From NCBI GenBank assembly GCA_017545665.1, contig JAFWKQ010000062.1, positions 1-64,000 of the forward strand: a DNA stretch of 64,000 nt, read 5' to 3'. Shown piece after piece: positions 56,765 to 64,000 of this stretch; the stretch's first letter is position 1, and each line of letters begins with the position of its first letter. The notes under the pieces were generated by a model. It was not told where the DNA came from and made no database searches. It saw nothing but the letters and a program-made list of their open reading frames with translations. The stretch is from Atopobiaceae bacterium. Lineage in GTDB: Bacteria > Actinomycetota > Coriobacteriia > Coriobacteriales > Atopobiaceae. Position numbers and translations under genes: made by a program.

Positions 56765-57150
56765 TACCCGGCAAAAAGGAGAACCACCCTACATTCAGGC
56801 GGAGCTTCCTCTTTGCCATGCAGGGATTTCGGACGGCCCTACAAACCGAGCGTAACATAAAGGTTATGATCTTTGGCGGAATATGCGCCATCGTTGTTGG
56901 CATTGCGCTAGGGCTTGACTTCATAAGCTGGGCCATAGTGCTGCTGTGCTGCGGCGTCGTAATTGCCGCGGAGCTCCTCAACACCGCCATCGAGACGGTC
57001 GTGGACCTGGTGTCTCCCGAATACCATCCTTTGGCGGGCAGGGCAAAGGACATAGCGGCCGGAGCGGTTTGGTCTCTTTGCGTCATCGTTGCGCTCGTTG
57101 GAATAATTGTGTTCGCACGTGCCATCCTCATGAAGCTTGGCATGTTGTAA
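56761..57150 (+). CDS. dgkA: Diacylglycerol/undecaprenol kinase
   Basis: A 129-residue integral membrane kinase with three or four TM helices. The N-terminal FAMQGFRTALQTERNIKVM and the active-site AAELLNTAIETVVDLVSPEYHPLAGRAKDIAAGAV are diagnostic. In Gram-positives it phosphorylates undecaprenol for recycling of the cell-wall lipid carrier. ATGA overlap with ybeY. Confidence 0.93.
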   Translation: MIPGKKENHPTFRRSFLFAMQGFRTALQTERNIKVMIFGGICAIVVGIALGLDFISWAIVLLCCGVVIAAELLNTAIETVVDLVSPEYHPLAGRAKDIAAGAVWSLCVIVALVGIIVFARAILMKLGML

Positions 57151-57196
57151 GAAAAGCTAACACTTATATATGCGCTTGCCTTAGGAGGGAAGACAC

Positions 57197-58099
57197 ATGG
57201 GCGACAAGTTCTACAGCGGCTTCGTTGCGTTGGTGGGAAGGCCAAACGTCGGGAAGTCGACGCTGCTCAACGCATGCTTGGGACAGAAGATTGCCATCGA
57301 GAGTCCCGTCGCGCAAACCACGAGAAAGCGCCTGCGCGCAGTCGTAAACGCGAAGGATGCCCAACTCGTTATAGTAGATACGCCTGGATTGCATAAGCCA
57401 AAGGACGCGCTGGGCAAGGAACTCAATCGCTCCGCTCTGGGCGAGCTCGCTGACGTGGACGTGGTGGCCTTTCTCATTGATGCCACAAGACCCGTGGGAC
57501 GAGGGGATGCGTGGGTGGCGCGTCACGTTGACGCCTGTGCAGCCACCTATAAGCTGCTCGTAATTACAAAAGCGGACCTATCCGACCCTAAGCAGATCGC
57601 CGAGCAACTTGACGCGGCACAAAAGCTCGCCAAATTCGACGATGCGATTGTGGTGTCGGCACGCGAGGGCTTTAACGTCGACGGCTTTGTATCTTTGGTA
57701 TGCGCGCATCTGCCTGAGGGACCCAAATGGTTTCCCGACGACATGCCCTATGATGCGTCTGCAGAGGACCTCGTCGCCGAGTTCGTGCGCGAGAAGGCAT
57801 TCCTAAACCTCAGGCAAGAGCTGCCGCATTCTGTTGGTGTGCGTTGCGATTCGCTGGAATACGCAAGGGACGGCCATGCCTCGGTTGGCGCCACTATCCT
57901 TGTGGAGCGTGAGGGCCAGAAGGGCATCGTGGTGGGGGCAGGTGGCTCGATGATAAAGAGAATCGGCGCCCAGGCCCGTCCGGAAATCGAACGATTGCTA
58001 GGCTGTAAGGTGTACTTAGAGCTGAACGTGCGCGTGCAACCCCAATGGAGAAGGGATCGTAGCGAGATAAGGCGCCTTGGCTACGATGCGGGCGAATAG
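57197..58099 (+). CDS. era: GTPase Era
   Basis: A 300-residue ribosome-assembly GTPase. G1 GRPNVGKST (14-22), G2 QTTR, G3 DTPGLHKP, G4 TKAD, and the C-terminal KH domain (ILVEREGQKGIVVGAGGSMIKRIGAQARPEIERLLGCKVYLELNVRVQPQWRRD). Binds 16S rRNA 3' end. AGGAGGGAAGAC precedes the ATG. recO follows after 3 nt. Confidence 0.96.
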   Translation: MGDKFYSGFVALVGRPNVGKSTLLNACLGQKIAIESPVAQTTRKRLRAVVNAKDAQLVIVDTPGLHKPKDALGKELNRSALGELADVDVVAFLIDATRPVGRGDAWVARHVDACAATYKLLVITKADLSDPKQIAEQLDAAQKLAKFDDAIVVSAREGFNVDGFVSLVCAHLPEGPKWFPDDMPYDASAEDLVAEFVREKAFLNLRQELPHSVGVRCDSLEYARDGHASVGATILVEREGQKGIVVGAGGSMIKRIGAQARPEIERLLGCKVYLELNVRVQPQWRRDRSEIRRLGYDAGE

Positions 58100-58102
58100 G
58101 CG

Positions 58103-58852
58103 ATGCCTGGAAGGCGATCAAAGCGCTGCCGTGCGATTGTGCTCGATCGCACGAAACTGCGCGAACAGGACCTTATACTCACGACCCTGTCCCTTGGTGG
58201 CGAGCAGCTGAGGGCGGTTGCCAAGGGTGCTCGCAAGCCGGGAAGCAGGCTTGCAGCCTCCACAGGGCTCTTTTGTGACGTCGACTTGCTTGTTTCCGAA
58301 GGGCGTGGGCTGCCAATCGTTACCGAAGCTCAGCTCATTAAGGGCCATGCGGGCCTATGCCTCGACTTGGATGCGCTGTCGTGCGCATCGGCCATTTGCG
58401 AGGTTGCGCGCATGACCTGCTATGAGGATGTTGAGGACCCATTTCTGCATCCCTTGCTCGCACGTACGCTCGATGCCTGCGACCAAGCCATAGACCGTGC
58501 CCATTTGGACGCAGTCTATGCGGCATACACATTCAAGGTGCTCTCCCATTGCGGGTGGAGACCGGTCCTCAATGCGTGCGTATCTTGCGGCGAGCAGGGT
58601 GGCACAAGGTTTTGCACTCAGGCGGGAGGCATCCTGTGCGAGAGCTGCGCAAAGGACGTGGAGGGTGCGACGCCAATCGAGCCGTGGCAGATCGAGTGGA
58701 TCGGAGCGCTCGTCGGCCTTACGTTCGATCAGATAATGGACGCAGAAATAGACCAGCTCACGGCAGGGTTTCTAGCGTCTGTCGCACACGAGTGGGCGGT
58801 AACCCATCTTGATTGCAGGCTAAGGGCGTCAGAGTTCTTTACGGGTGCTTAA
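58103..58852 (+). CDS. recO: DNA repair protein RecO
   Basis: A 249-residue RecO. N-terminal OB fold (RAIVLDRTKLREQDLILTTLSLGGEQLRAVAKGARKPGSRLAASTGLFCDVDLLVSEG) and a C-terminal zinc region NACVSCGEQGGTRFCTQAGGILCESCAKD with four Cys. It loads RecA with RecR in recombinational repair. The era-recO pair is common in Actinobacteria and Firmicutes. Confidence 0.92.
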   Translation: MPGRRSKRCRAIVLDRTKLREQDLILTTLSLGGEQLRAVAKGARKPGSRLAASTGLFCDVDLLVSEGRGLPIVTEAQLIKGHAGLCLDLDALSCASAICEVARMTCYEDVEDPFLHPLLARTLDACDQAIDRAHLDAVYAAYTFKVLSHCGWRPVLNACVSCGEQGGTRFCTQAGGILCESCAKDVEGATPIEPWQIEWIGALVGLTFDQIMDAEIDQLTAGFLASVAHEWAVTHLDCRLRASEFFTGA

Positions 58853-58860
58853 CAAAGTTC

Positions 58861-58890
58861 TTGTCCTACTTTGCAAACTTTGTGTATAAA
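58861..58890 (+). promoter_or_regulatory. Promoter of the ChW/L,D-transpeptidase gene
   Basis: TTGTCC, 18-bp spacer, TATAAA(AT), about 46 nt before the ATG at 58937. Confidence 0.5.
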
Positions 58891-58936
58891 ATGTCTTCAT
58901 CCAAGGAAAGTTTAAGTTTCGTCGGAAGGAATGCCT

Positions 58937-61195
58937 ATGCAAGCGAAAAGACGTCACGGCGGTGTGCCGCGAGCGTTACTGGCAGTTTTCGTGGCTCTGC
59001 TTATGGTTATCTCTACCACACCCACATGGGCGATTGGCGAGGAGAGCGTTGCGGAAGAGCCTGCGAAGAAAGGGGAGGTGAGCAAGCAAGTCAGCACGCC
59101 GGCGAATGTAAGCACCGACGAAACAACCAACAATGCAAAAAACACAAACAATGAGCCGGTTACGAAAGCTGACGGGTCAAGCTCCATCTCCAACTCAAGT
59201 AGCTCATCTGTTCCAAGCGAAGAGCAAAGCGTTCAGGCGGCAAGTTCGGAAGAGTCGCAACCAGCCAACACGGAGGAAATGGCAGTCGAAGAGTCTGCGG
59301 CAAAGAAGGAGAGCGACGCCCTAACCGAAGAGAAGAGCGACGCCGCCGACAAGCTCCAGGCAGAGGCAAACGCCGAGCCTCACGTCATCTACTCCGGCCA
59401 CGTGCAGAACTTTGGATGGATGAAGGAAGTGCGTGACGGCAATTTTGCTGGCACGCAGGGAAAGGGCCTTCGCGTCGAGGCGTTGAAGATTAAGCTCGAC
59501 CTGGCAAAGACCGGCCTTACCGGTGGCATCGAGTATCGCATGCACGTACAGAACAAGGGTTGGCTCGGATGGGTAAGGGACGGTGCCCTTGGCGGTACGC
59601 AAGGGAAAGGCCTCAGGGTCGAGGCTATGCAGCTTCGCCTGTATGGCGAGGTTGCCGAGAAGTACAACGTGTACTACTCGGTACACGCCCAGAATCTTGG
59701 TTGGATGGCGTGGGCAAACGATGGCTCAAACGCAACGAGCTATTCGGGTACAGCTGGCCATGGGCTAAGGCTCGAGGGCGTAAAGATAGTTCTCGTTGCG
59801 AAAAACGGTGGCAAGGTACCGGATTCGAAGTTCGTAAACTATAAGAAGAATTTCTACGGCGCATACATCATTGGCGTGCAGGCACATGTGCAGAACGTCG
59901 GATGGCAAGCCGCCGTGGGAAATGGCGAGATTGCCGGCACAACGGGTCGCGGATTGCGTGTTGAGGCGCTGAGGGTTTCCACCGCTGTGGGGCTTGACGT
60001 GCCAGGACGCATCCAGATAGCGGGCCACATTCAAGACCAGGGCTGGACTGGTTGGAGAAATGGCTCGGTTGGAACCGTTGGCAAAGGCAAGAGGCTCGAA
60101 GCGATTAAGCTCAAGCTCGTCGGAAACGAGCTCAGCGGTGCGTACGACATCTATTACCGGGTGCACGTGTCGAACCTCGGATGGCTCGGATGGGCATGCA
60201 ATGGCGAAGAGGCTGGCACCTCGGGCATGGCAGCTCGCGTCGAGGCCATTCAAGTTCGTCTCGTGCCAAAAGGCTCAGAGATAGGGGGATCCGGCTCCAT
60301 TGAGGAAGCGTTCCTGTCGGGTACGAGCATTCAGTATAAGGCACACAGCCAGAACGTTGGATGGGGCCGATACGTTTCCAATGGTAAGACCGCGGGAACT
60401 ACGGGCAGGGGATTGCGAATGGAAGCCTTTGCCATGAAGCTTAGCGGTGGCTCCATTGGCGGAAGCGTGTCGTATCGCGCCTACGTTGCCGGGTCTGGAT
60501 GGCAGGGCTATGTTGGTAGCGAAAACAACGCTGGAACCATAGGAAAAGGCAAAGGCATCGAAGGCGTGCAGATACGCCTGACGGGTCGTGCGGCGGCAAT
60601 GTACAACGTCTACTATCGCACTCACGTAAAAGACGCCGGTTGGCTTGGATGGGCTAGGAATGGTGAGAGTGCCGGTGCGCCTGGCACTGGGAAAACCGTC
60701 GAGGCAATACAGGTGAAGATCGTTTCCAAGAGCGGTGCGGCACCTGGACCGACTGCAGACCACGTGGTAAACAAGGCATACTTCGATGATGCAATGCTCA
60801 AACGCGCCCGAGGCTACTCGAGCCCAACGGGATGGCTCATAATGGTTGACGTAGATAAGACCAAGCTGGGTGTGTATCGAGGATCGCAGGGCCATTGGAG
60901 CAAGGTTGGCAAGTGGGACGTGTCTTGCGGAAAGTCCAGCACACCCACGGTAAGGGGCGTCTATTCCGTGAGTGGCCGCGGTTACGCTTTCGGACACGGG
61001 TATACGGCCTACTGGTATACGTCTTGGAACGGTCCGTATCTGTTCCACTCGATTCTATACAACGAAGGCTCTATGAACGTGCTGGACGGCAGATTGAACG
61101 GTCACATTAGCGGAGGGTGCGTGCGTATGGAAATAGGCCGTGCCAAGTGGATTCATGACAATATTCCCGATGGCACGACAGTGGTCACGTACTAA
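58937..61195 (+). CDS. ChW-repeat L,D-transpeptidase (YkuD)
   Basis: A 752-residue secreted wall enzyme. Signal peptide 1-34 (ends TTPTWA); a low-complexity Ser/Glu/Ala linker to about 150; nine ChW (clostridial hydrophobic Trp) repeats with HVQN.GW..WV.DG..AGT.GKGLRVEA..IKL; then a YkuD domain (about 625-752) with GWLIMVDVDKTKLGVYRG, FHSILY and the catalytic HISGGCVRM. The last motif has SGG where SHG is more usual, with Cys and Arg in place. It should cross-link peptidoglycan 3-3 or attach proteins. The second of two close ATGs (58937) is used because GGAAGG then sits 7 nt upstream. Confidence 0.9.
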   Translation: MQAKRRHGGVPRALLAVFVALLMVISTTPTWAIGEESVAEEPAKKGEVSKQVSTPANVSTDETTNNAKNTNNEPVTKADGSSSISNSSSSSVPSEEQSVQAASSEESQPANTEEMAVEESAAKKESDALTEEKSDAADKLQAEANAEPHVIYSGHVQNFGWMKEVRDGNFAGTQGKGLRVEALKIKLDLAKTGLTGGIEYRMHVQNKGWLGWVRDGALGGTQGKGLRVEAMQLRLYGEVAEKYNVYYSVHAQNLGWMAWANDGSNATSYSGTAGHGLRLEGVKIVLVAKNGGKVPDSKFVNYKKNFYGAYIIGVQAHVQNVGWQAAVGNGEIAGTTGRGLRVEALRVSTAVGLDVPGRIQIAGHIQDQGWTGWRNGSVGTVGKGKRLEAIKLKLVGNELSGAYDIYYRVHVSNLGWLGWACNGEEAGTSGMAARVEAIQVRLVPKGSEIGGSGSIEEAFLSGTSIQYKAHSQNVGWGRYVSNGKTAGTTGRGLRMEAFAMKLSGGSIGGSVSYRAYVAGSGWQGYVGSENNAGTIGKGKGIEGVQIRLTGRAAAMYNVYYRTHVKDAGWLGWARNGESAGAPGTGKTVEAIQVKIVSKSGAAPGPTADHVVNKAYFDDAMLKRARGYSSPTGWLIMVDVDKTKLGVYRGSQGHWSKVGKWDVSCGKSSTPTVRGVYSVSGRGYAFGHGYTAYWYTSWNGPYLFHSILYNEGSMNVLDGRLNGHISGGCVRMEIGRAKWIHDNIPDGTTVVTY

Positions 61196-61220
61196 ATAGG
61201 GCTACGCTCATAAAGGTCGG

Positions 61221-61247
61221 CCCCCGTCACATCCTTTGTGACGGGGG
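61221..61247. terminator. Hairpin after the L,D-transpeptidase gene
   Basis: CCCCCGTCAC-ATCCTTT-GTGACGGGGG, a perfect 10-bp stem, 25 nt after the stop. No T run; it ends 13 nt before the MBOAT start, so it may allow partial read-through. Confidence 0.6.
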
Positions 61248-61260
61248 TCGATTCGATTGG

Positions 61261-62679
61261 ATGGACGATATGGTTTTCAGCTCCTTGGCATTTCTTTGCG
61301 CATTCTTACCGATTTGCTTGCTAGTCGAGCGCATTGTTCCTACGACAGGCTTGAAGAATGCAGTGCTCATCGTGGCAAGTCTTCTATTCTATGCATACGG
61401 CGAGCCAGTGCTCGTGCTTCTGATGATTGCGAGCACCTTATTCAACTACCTCATGGGATTGGCTGTGGCGAGGGCTGATGGCAGCAGGCGAAAGGCCTGG
61501 CTCGCCGTGGCGGTAGTCGTGAATCTTGGGCTGCTGGTAGTCTTCAAGTATTCTGGAATGCTGGTGTCGACGTTTAACGCCATTACGGGACTCGGCGTTG
61601 CCGTGCCCCAGATACCCCTGCCGTTGGGCATCTCTTTTTATACGTTCCAAGCCCTATCGTACGTGATAGACGTGTATCGAGGGGAAGTGGAGGCTCAGCG
61701 TCGTTATTCAAGAATTTTGCTGTATGTATCCTTCTTCCCGCAGCTCATAGCCGGTCCCATAGTGAAGTACCACGACATCGAGCTTCAAATGGCAAATAGA
61801 TCTGCAAACTTTGAAGACACCGCTGTTGGGCTGAGACGCTTCTGTTTGGGTCTTGCCAAGAAGGTGCTTATTGCAAACACAATGGCCGCAACGGCAGACT
61901 CGTTGCTTGGACTGTCGTCCTCTACGCTAAACGCACCTTGCGCCTGGCTGGCGGCATTTGCGTATCTCATGCAAATATACTTTGACTTTTCCGGATACAG
62001 CGACATGGCGATTGGCCTGGGTCGCATGTTCGGGTTCCACTTCAAGGAGAACTTCGACCATCCCTATGCATCAACGAGCATAAAAGAGTTTTGGAGACGC
62101 TGGCACATTAGCCTTTCCACCTGGTTGCGGGAGTACCTGTATTTTCCGCTGGGCGGAAACAGGAAGGGCCGTACGAGGGCGTGGATAAATAGGATTATCG
62201 TGTTCTTCCTTTGCGGGCTGTGGCACGGAGCGAGCTGGACCTTTGTGGTGTGGGGTCTCTGCCACGGCATGCTTTTGCTCCTGGAGGACGTCGTGCCAAT
62301 GCGGAAGTTGCCGCGAGCGCTGGGACATGCGTACACCATACTGTTCGTAATGATTACGTTCGTCATATTCAGGTGCGATACCTTGGGAGAGGGGGCAAAC
62401 GTAATACGGACGATGCTCGTAGGCTGGAACTTTAGCACAGCCTCTACCGTGGCGTTCATGGAACAGCTCACTCCCGTATTCGTAATAACCTCTGTTGTGG
62501 CCATCGCCCTGTCGGGATCTTTGCCTGGCAAAGCAAAAGAGCTTATAGCAAAGTCTGGCGCGAAATCGGATAAGAGAGTTGCGGTTGCGTGCTATGCCAC
62601 CTCGTTCGTGCTGCTGGTAGCTTGTATGCTGACGCTATCAAGCGGTACGTACAACCCGTTCATTTACTTCAGGTTTTAG
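61261..62679 (+). CDS. MBOAT-family O-acyltransferase (AlgI/DltB-like)
   Basis: A 472-residue integral membrane acyltransferase with about ten TM helices. LPLGISFYTFQALSYVIDVYRGE, FFPQLIAGPIVKY, YFDFSGYSDMAIGLGRMFGF, FWRRWHISLSTWLREYLYFPLGGNRKG and CGLWHGASWTF (catalytic His) are the hallmarks of the AlgI/PatA group. It transfers acetyl groups across the membrane to a cell-surface glycan. The next gene encodes an AlgX/AlgJ-like partner. No strong ribosome site is seen before the ATG at 61261; GGGGG is 13 nt upstream. Confidence 0.9.
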   Translation: MDDMVFSSLAFLCAFLPICLLVERIVPTTGLKNAVLIVASLLFYAYGEPVLVLLMIASTLFNYLMGLAVARADGSRRKAWLAVAVVVNLGLLVVFKYSGMLVSTFNAITGLGVAVPQIPLPLGISFYTFQALSYVIDVYRGEVEAQRRYSRILLYVSFFPQLIAGPIVKYHDIELQMANRSANFEDTAVGLRRFCLGLAKKVLIANTMAATADSLLGLSSSTLNAPCAWLAAFAYLMQIYFDFSGYSDMAIGLGRMFGFHFKENFDHPYASTSIKEFWRRWHISLSTWLREYLYFPLGGNRKGRTRAWINRIIVFFLCGLWHGASWTFVVWGLCHGMLLLLEDVVPMRKLPRALGHAYTILFVMITFVIFRCDTLGEGANVIRTMLVGWNFSTASTVAFMEQLTPVFVITSVVAIALSGSLPGKAKELIAKSGAKSDKRVAVACYATSFVLLVACMLTLSSGTYNPFIYFRF

Positions 62680-62690
62680 GGGGGTAGATC

Positions 62691-64000
62691 ATGGAAGACA
62701 ACTCACCTAGGAGGGCTCGCCATATGAGAAAAGCCGTATCGCCGGAAGACTCAGCGCCGGTTCATGTGGAGCACAGGGAGAACAATCGTGGCATATACGT
62801 TGCGTTTGTGGTGGCCGTTCTGGCCGTACTGCTCATACCACTCGTGTGCATGCCATTCGCCCATGAGAGCACGACAACAGAGAAACGCGAGCTTGCGCCC
62901 GTTCCCCAACCTATGGTCGACGGAAAGCCGAACCTGAGCCTCTTGTCGGATGCGGGAGACTACTTTAGCGACCATTTTGCCTTTAGGAACGTAATGGTCG
63001 ACGCCAATGCAACCATACGCCAAAAGCTGTTCCTTACGAGCGCCACTCAAAACGTTGTGGTTGGAACGGACGGATGGCTCTACTATGCAGGTACGCTAAA
63101 CGACTACCAACGTCGTAACCGTATGAGCGACCAAGCGCTCAGGAACGCGTGCACGAACCTCGCTCTTATGCAGGAGTACTTTGAGAGTCAGGGAAAGGCG
63201 TTTCTTCTTGCCATGGCGCCCAACAAGAACGGTTTGTATCCAGAGCATATGCCCTATTACGAGGTTCAAGGCGAGGGTGAGTCAAATTTCGATCGTCTGG
63301 TACCGCTTCTTAGGGAGGCGGGGATTCACTATGTGGACCTCCATGCCGCATTTAGATCCAAGGATGAAGTCCTCTACTTCAAGCGGGACTCCCACTGGAA
63401 CGACCGAGGAGCAATGCTTGCGTATGATGAGATAATGTCTGCGCTTGGAAGAGAGGCAGTTGATTCGTCTGCCCTGGAACAGGGGAACACGAAACACATC
63501 GGAGACGTCGATTCGATGCTGCATCCCGCCTTTCCCGAGCCAGAAGAGCAGCGGATTGTGAATCTTAACGATGCATACCGATTTGCCGGCGAATCCACTG
63601 ACGTCGAAGACAGCTATCTTATAACCTCGAGTGACAGTGCCGTGGACGGTACCTCTCTTATAATGTACCGTGACTCGTTTGGCAACAACCTCATTGCCCC
63701 ATTTGCCGCCTCCTACGCACAGGCCGTATTTACCAAGCTTGTGCCCTATGACATGAGTGCGCGGATGTGTGCCTTTGCCCATGACGTGGTGGTGGAAAGG
63801 ACTGAGCGTCACCTCGCATACTTTTCGACGAACCCACCCTACATCCTGGCCCCAGAGAGAAGTGTTCGCGAGTCGGATGCGGCTGCTTCCGGCACGGCTT
63901 CCATGCGCGTGGCTGAGAACGGTCCCTATATGGTTGTGGAGGGGTCTCTAGAGGGCTTGGACCTGGATAAGGTGGCGCATGTGTACGTTCGCGTGTCGAA
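62691..64000 (+). CDS. AlgX/AlgJ-like (DHHW-family) O-acetyltransferase, 3' end outside window
   Basis: At least 436 residues, open to the right edge with no stop. A cytoplasmic basic N-terminus, one TM (about 36-58), then an SGNH-like extracellular domain: YFSDHFAFRNVMVDANATI, GTDGWLYYAGTL, LLAMAPNKNGLYPEHMP, the YFKRDSHWNDRGAMLAYDEI block (DxHW pattern) and IMYRDSFGNNLIAPFAASY with the probable Ser nucleophile. It completes glycan O-acetylation with the MBOAT protein 11 nt upstream. GGGGGG is 6 nt before the ATG. Confidence 0.88.
   Translation, partial: MEDNSPRRARHMRKAVSPEDSAPVHVEHRENNRGIYVAFVVAVLAVLLIPLVCMPFAHESTTTEKRELAPVPQPMVDGKPNLSLLSDAGDYFSDHFAFRNVMVDANATIRQKLFLTSATQNVVVGTDGWLYYAGTLNDYQRRNRMSDQALRNACTNLALMQEYFESQGKAFLLAMAPNKNGLYPEHMPYYEVQGEGESNFDRLVPLLREAGIHYVDLHAAFRSKDEVLYFKRDSHWNDRGAMLAYDEIMSALGREAVDSSALEQGNTKHIGDVDSMLHPAFPEPEEQRIVNLNDAYRFAGESTDVEDSYLITSSDSAVDGTSLIMYRDSFGNNLIAPFAASYAQAVFTKLVPYDMSARMCAFAHDVVVERTERHLAYFSTNPPYILAPERSVRESDAAASGTASMRVAENGPYMVVEGSLEGLDLDKVAHVYVRVS

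Overview
The window looks like a chromosome segment from a GC-rich Gram-positive bacterium, most probably an anaerobic, host-associated member of the Coriobacteriia (the Olsenella/Atopobium/Slackia neighbourhood). The reasons are LPXTG-type surface proteins with X2-like, Cna-B and beta-helix domains, a ChW-repeat L,D-transpeptidase, frequent GTG/TTG starts, and a dense housekeeping block (holA, rpsT, lepA, dus, hemW, dnaJ, mtaB, phoH, ybeY, dgkA, era, recO). The genus is inference.

Region 1 (about 1-14,700) is an accessory island. Five decayed copies of the 3' half of a tRNA (probably tRNA-Pro), two of them still followed by a closely similar terminator, punctuate it at 113-215, 4471-4574, 6323-6367, 10663-10709 and 14616-14662. 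Between them lie small stability/defence cassettes: three AbiE-type toxin-antitoxin loci (two are duplicates, one of these with an out-of-frame internal deletion of the toxin), a UPF0175/DUF3368 pair with a broken toxin, a HicA-HicB pair with twin palindromic operators, an AbrB/MazE-like antitoxin, a DUF1016 nuclease fragment, and an orphan double-glycine peptide precursor. Two c-di-GMP enzymes (a periplasmic-sensor GGDEF-EAL protein and a 7-TM diguanylate cyclase) sit among them. No integrase was found.

Region 2 (14,700-22,700) holds a surface protein with an unusual LARTD-like C-terminal motif, a P-loop sugar/nucleoside kinase-like gene, a LURP-one protein, a small membrane protein with a doubtful 5' end, an AzlC-AzlD amino-acid exporter, an alpha/beta-hydrolase lipoprotein and a decayed PAS/GGDEF gene.

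Region 3 (22,745-34,342) is one giant 3865-residue cell-wall protein: six beta-helix modules, a phosphatidylinositol-phospholipase-C-like domain, an InlB-like repeat, Cna-B domains, Cys/His-rich repeats, an X2-like domain and an LPNTG anchor.

Region 4 (34,475-39,664) is a signalling block: an EAL phosphodiesterase with degenerate GGDEF and two PAS-like domains, then on the opposite strand a four-gene operon of two stand-alone cyclic-nucleotide-binding proteins, a metallo-beta-lactamase-fold hydrolase and a class III nucleotidyl cyclase. This could be a complete make/sense/destroy second-messenger unit.

Region 5 (40,182-58,852) is competence (comEA-comEC), a DUF4012 protein and the housekeeping block, with many 4-11 nt start/stop overlaps that indicate translational coupling. 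Palindromic elements lie at 46,432-46,556 and 55,040-55,129 and direct repeats at 51,101-51,249.

Region 6 (58,937-64,000) is envelope modification: the ChW-repeat L,D-transpeptidase, an MBOAT O-acyltransferase and an AlgX/AlgJ-like protein that runs off the right edge.
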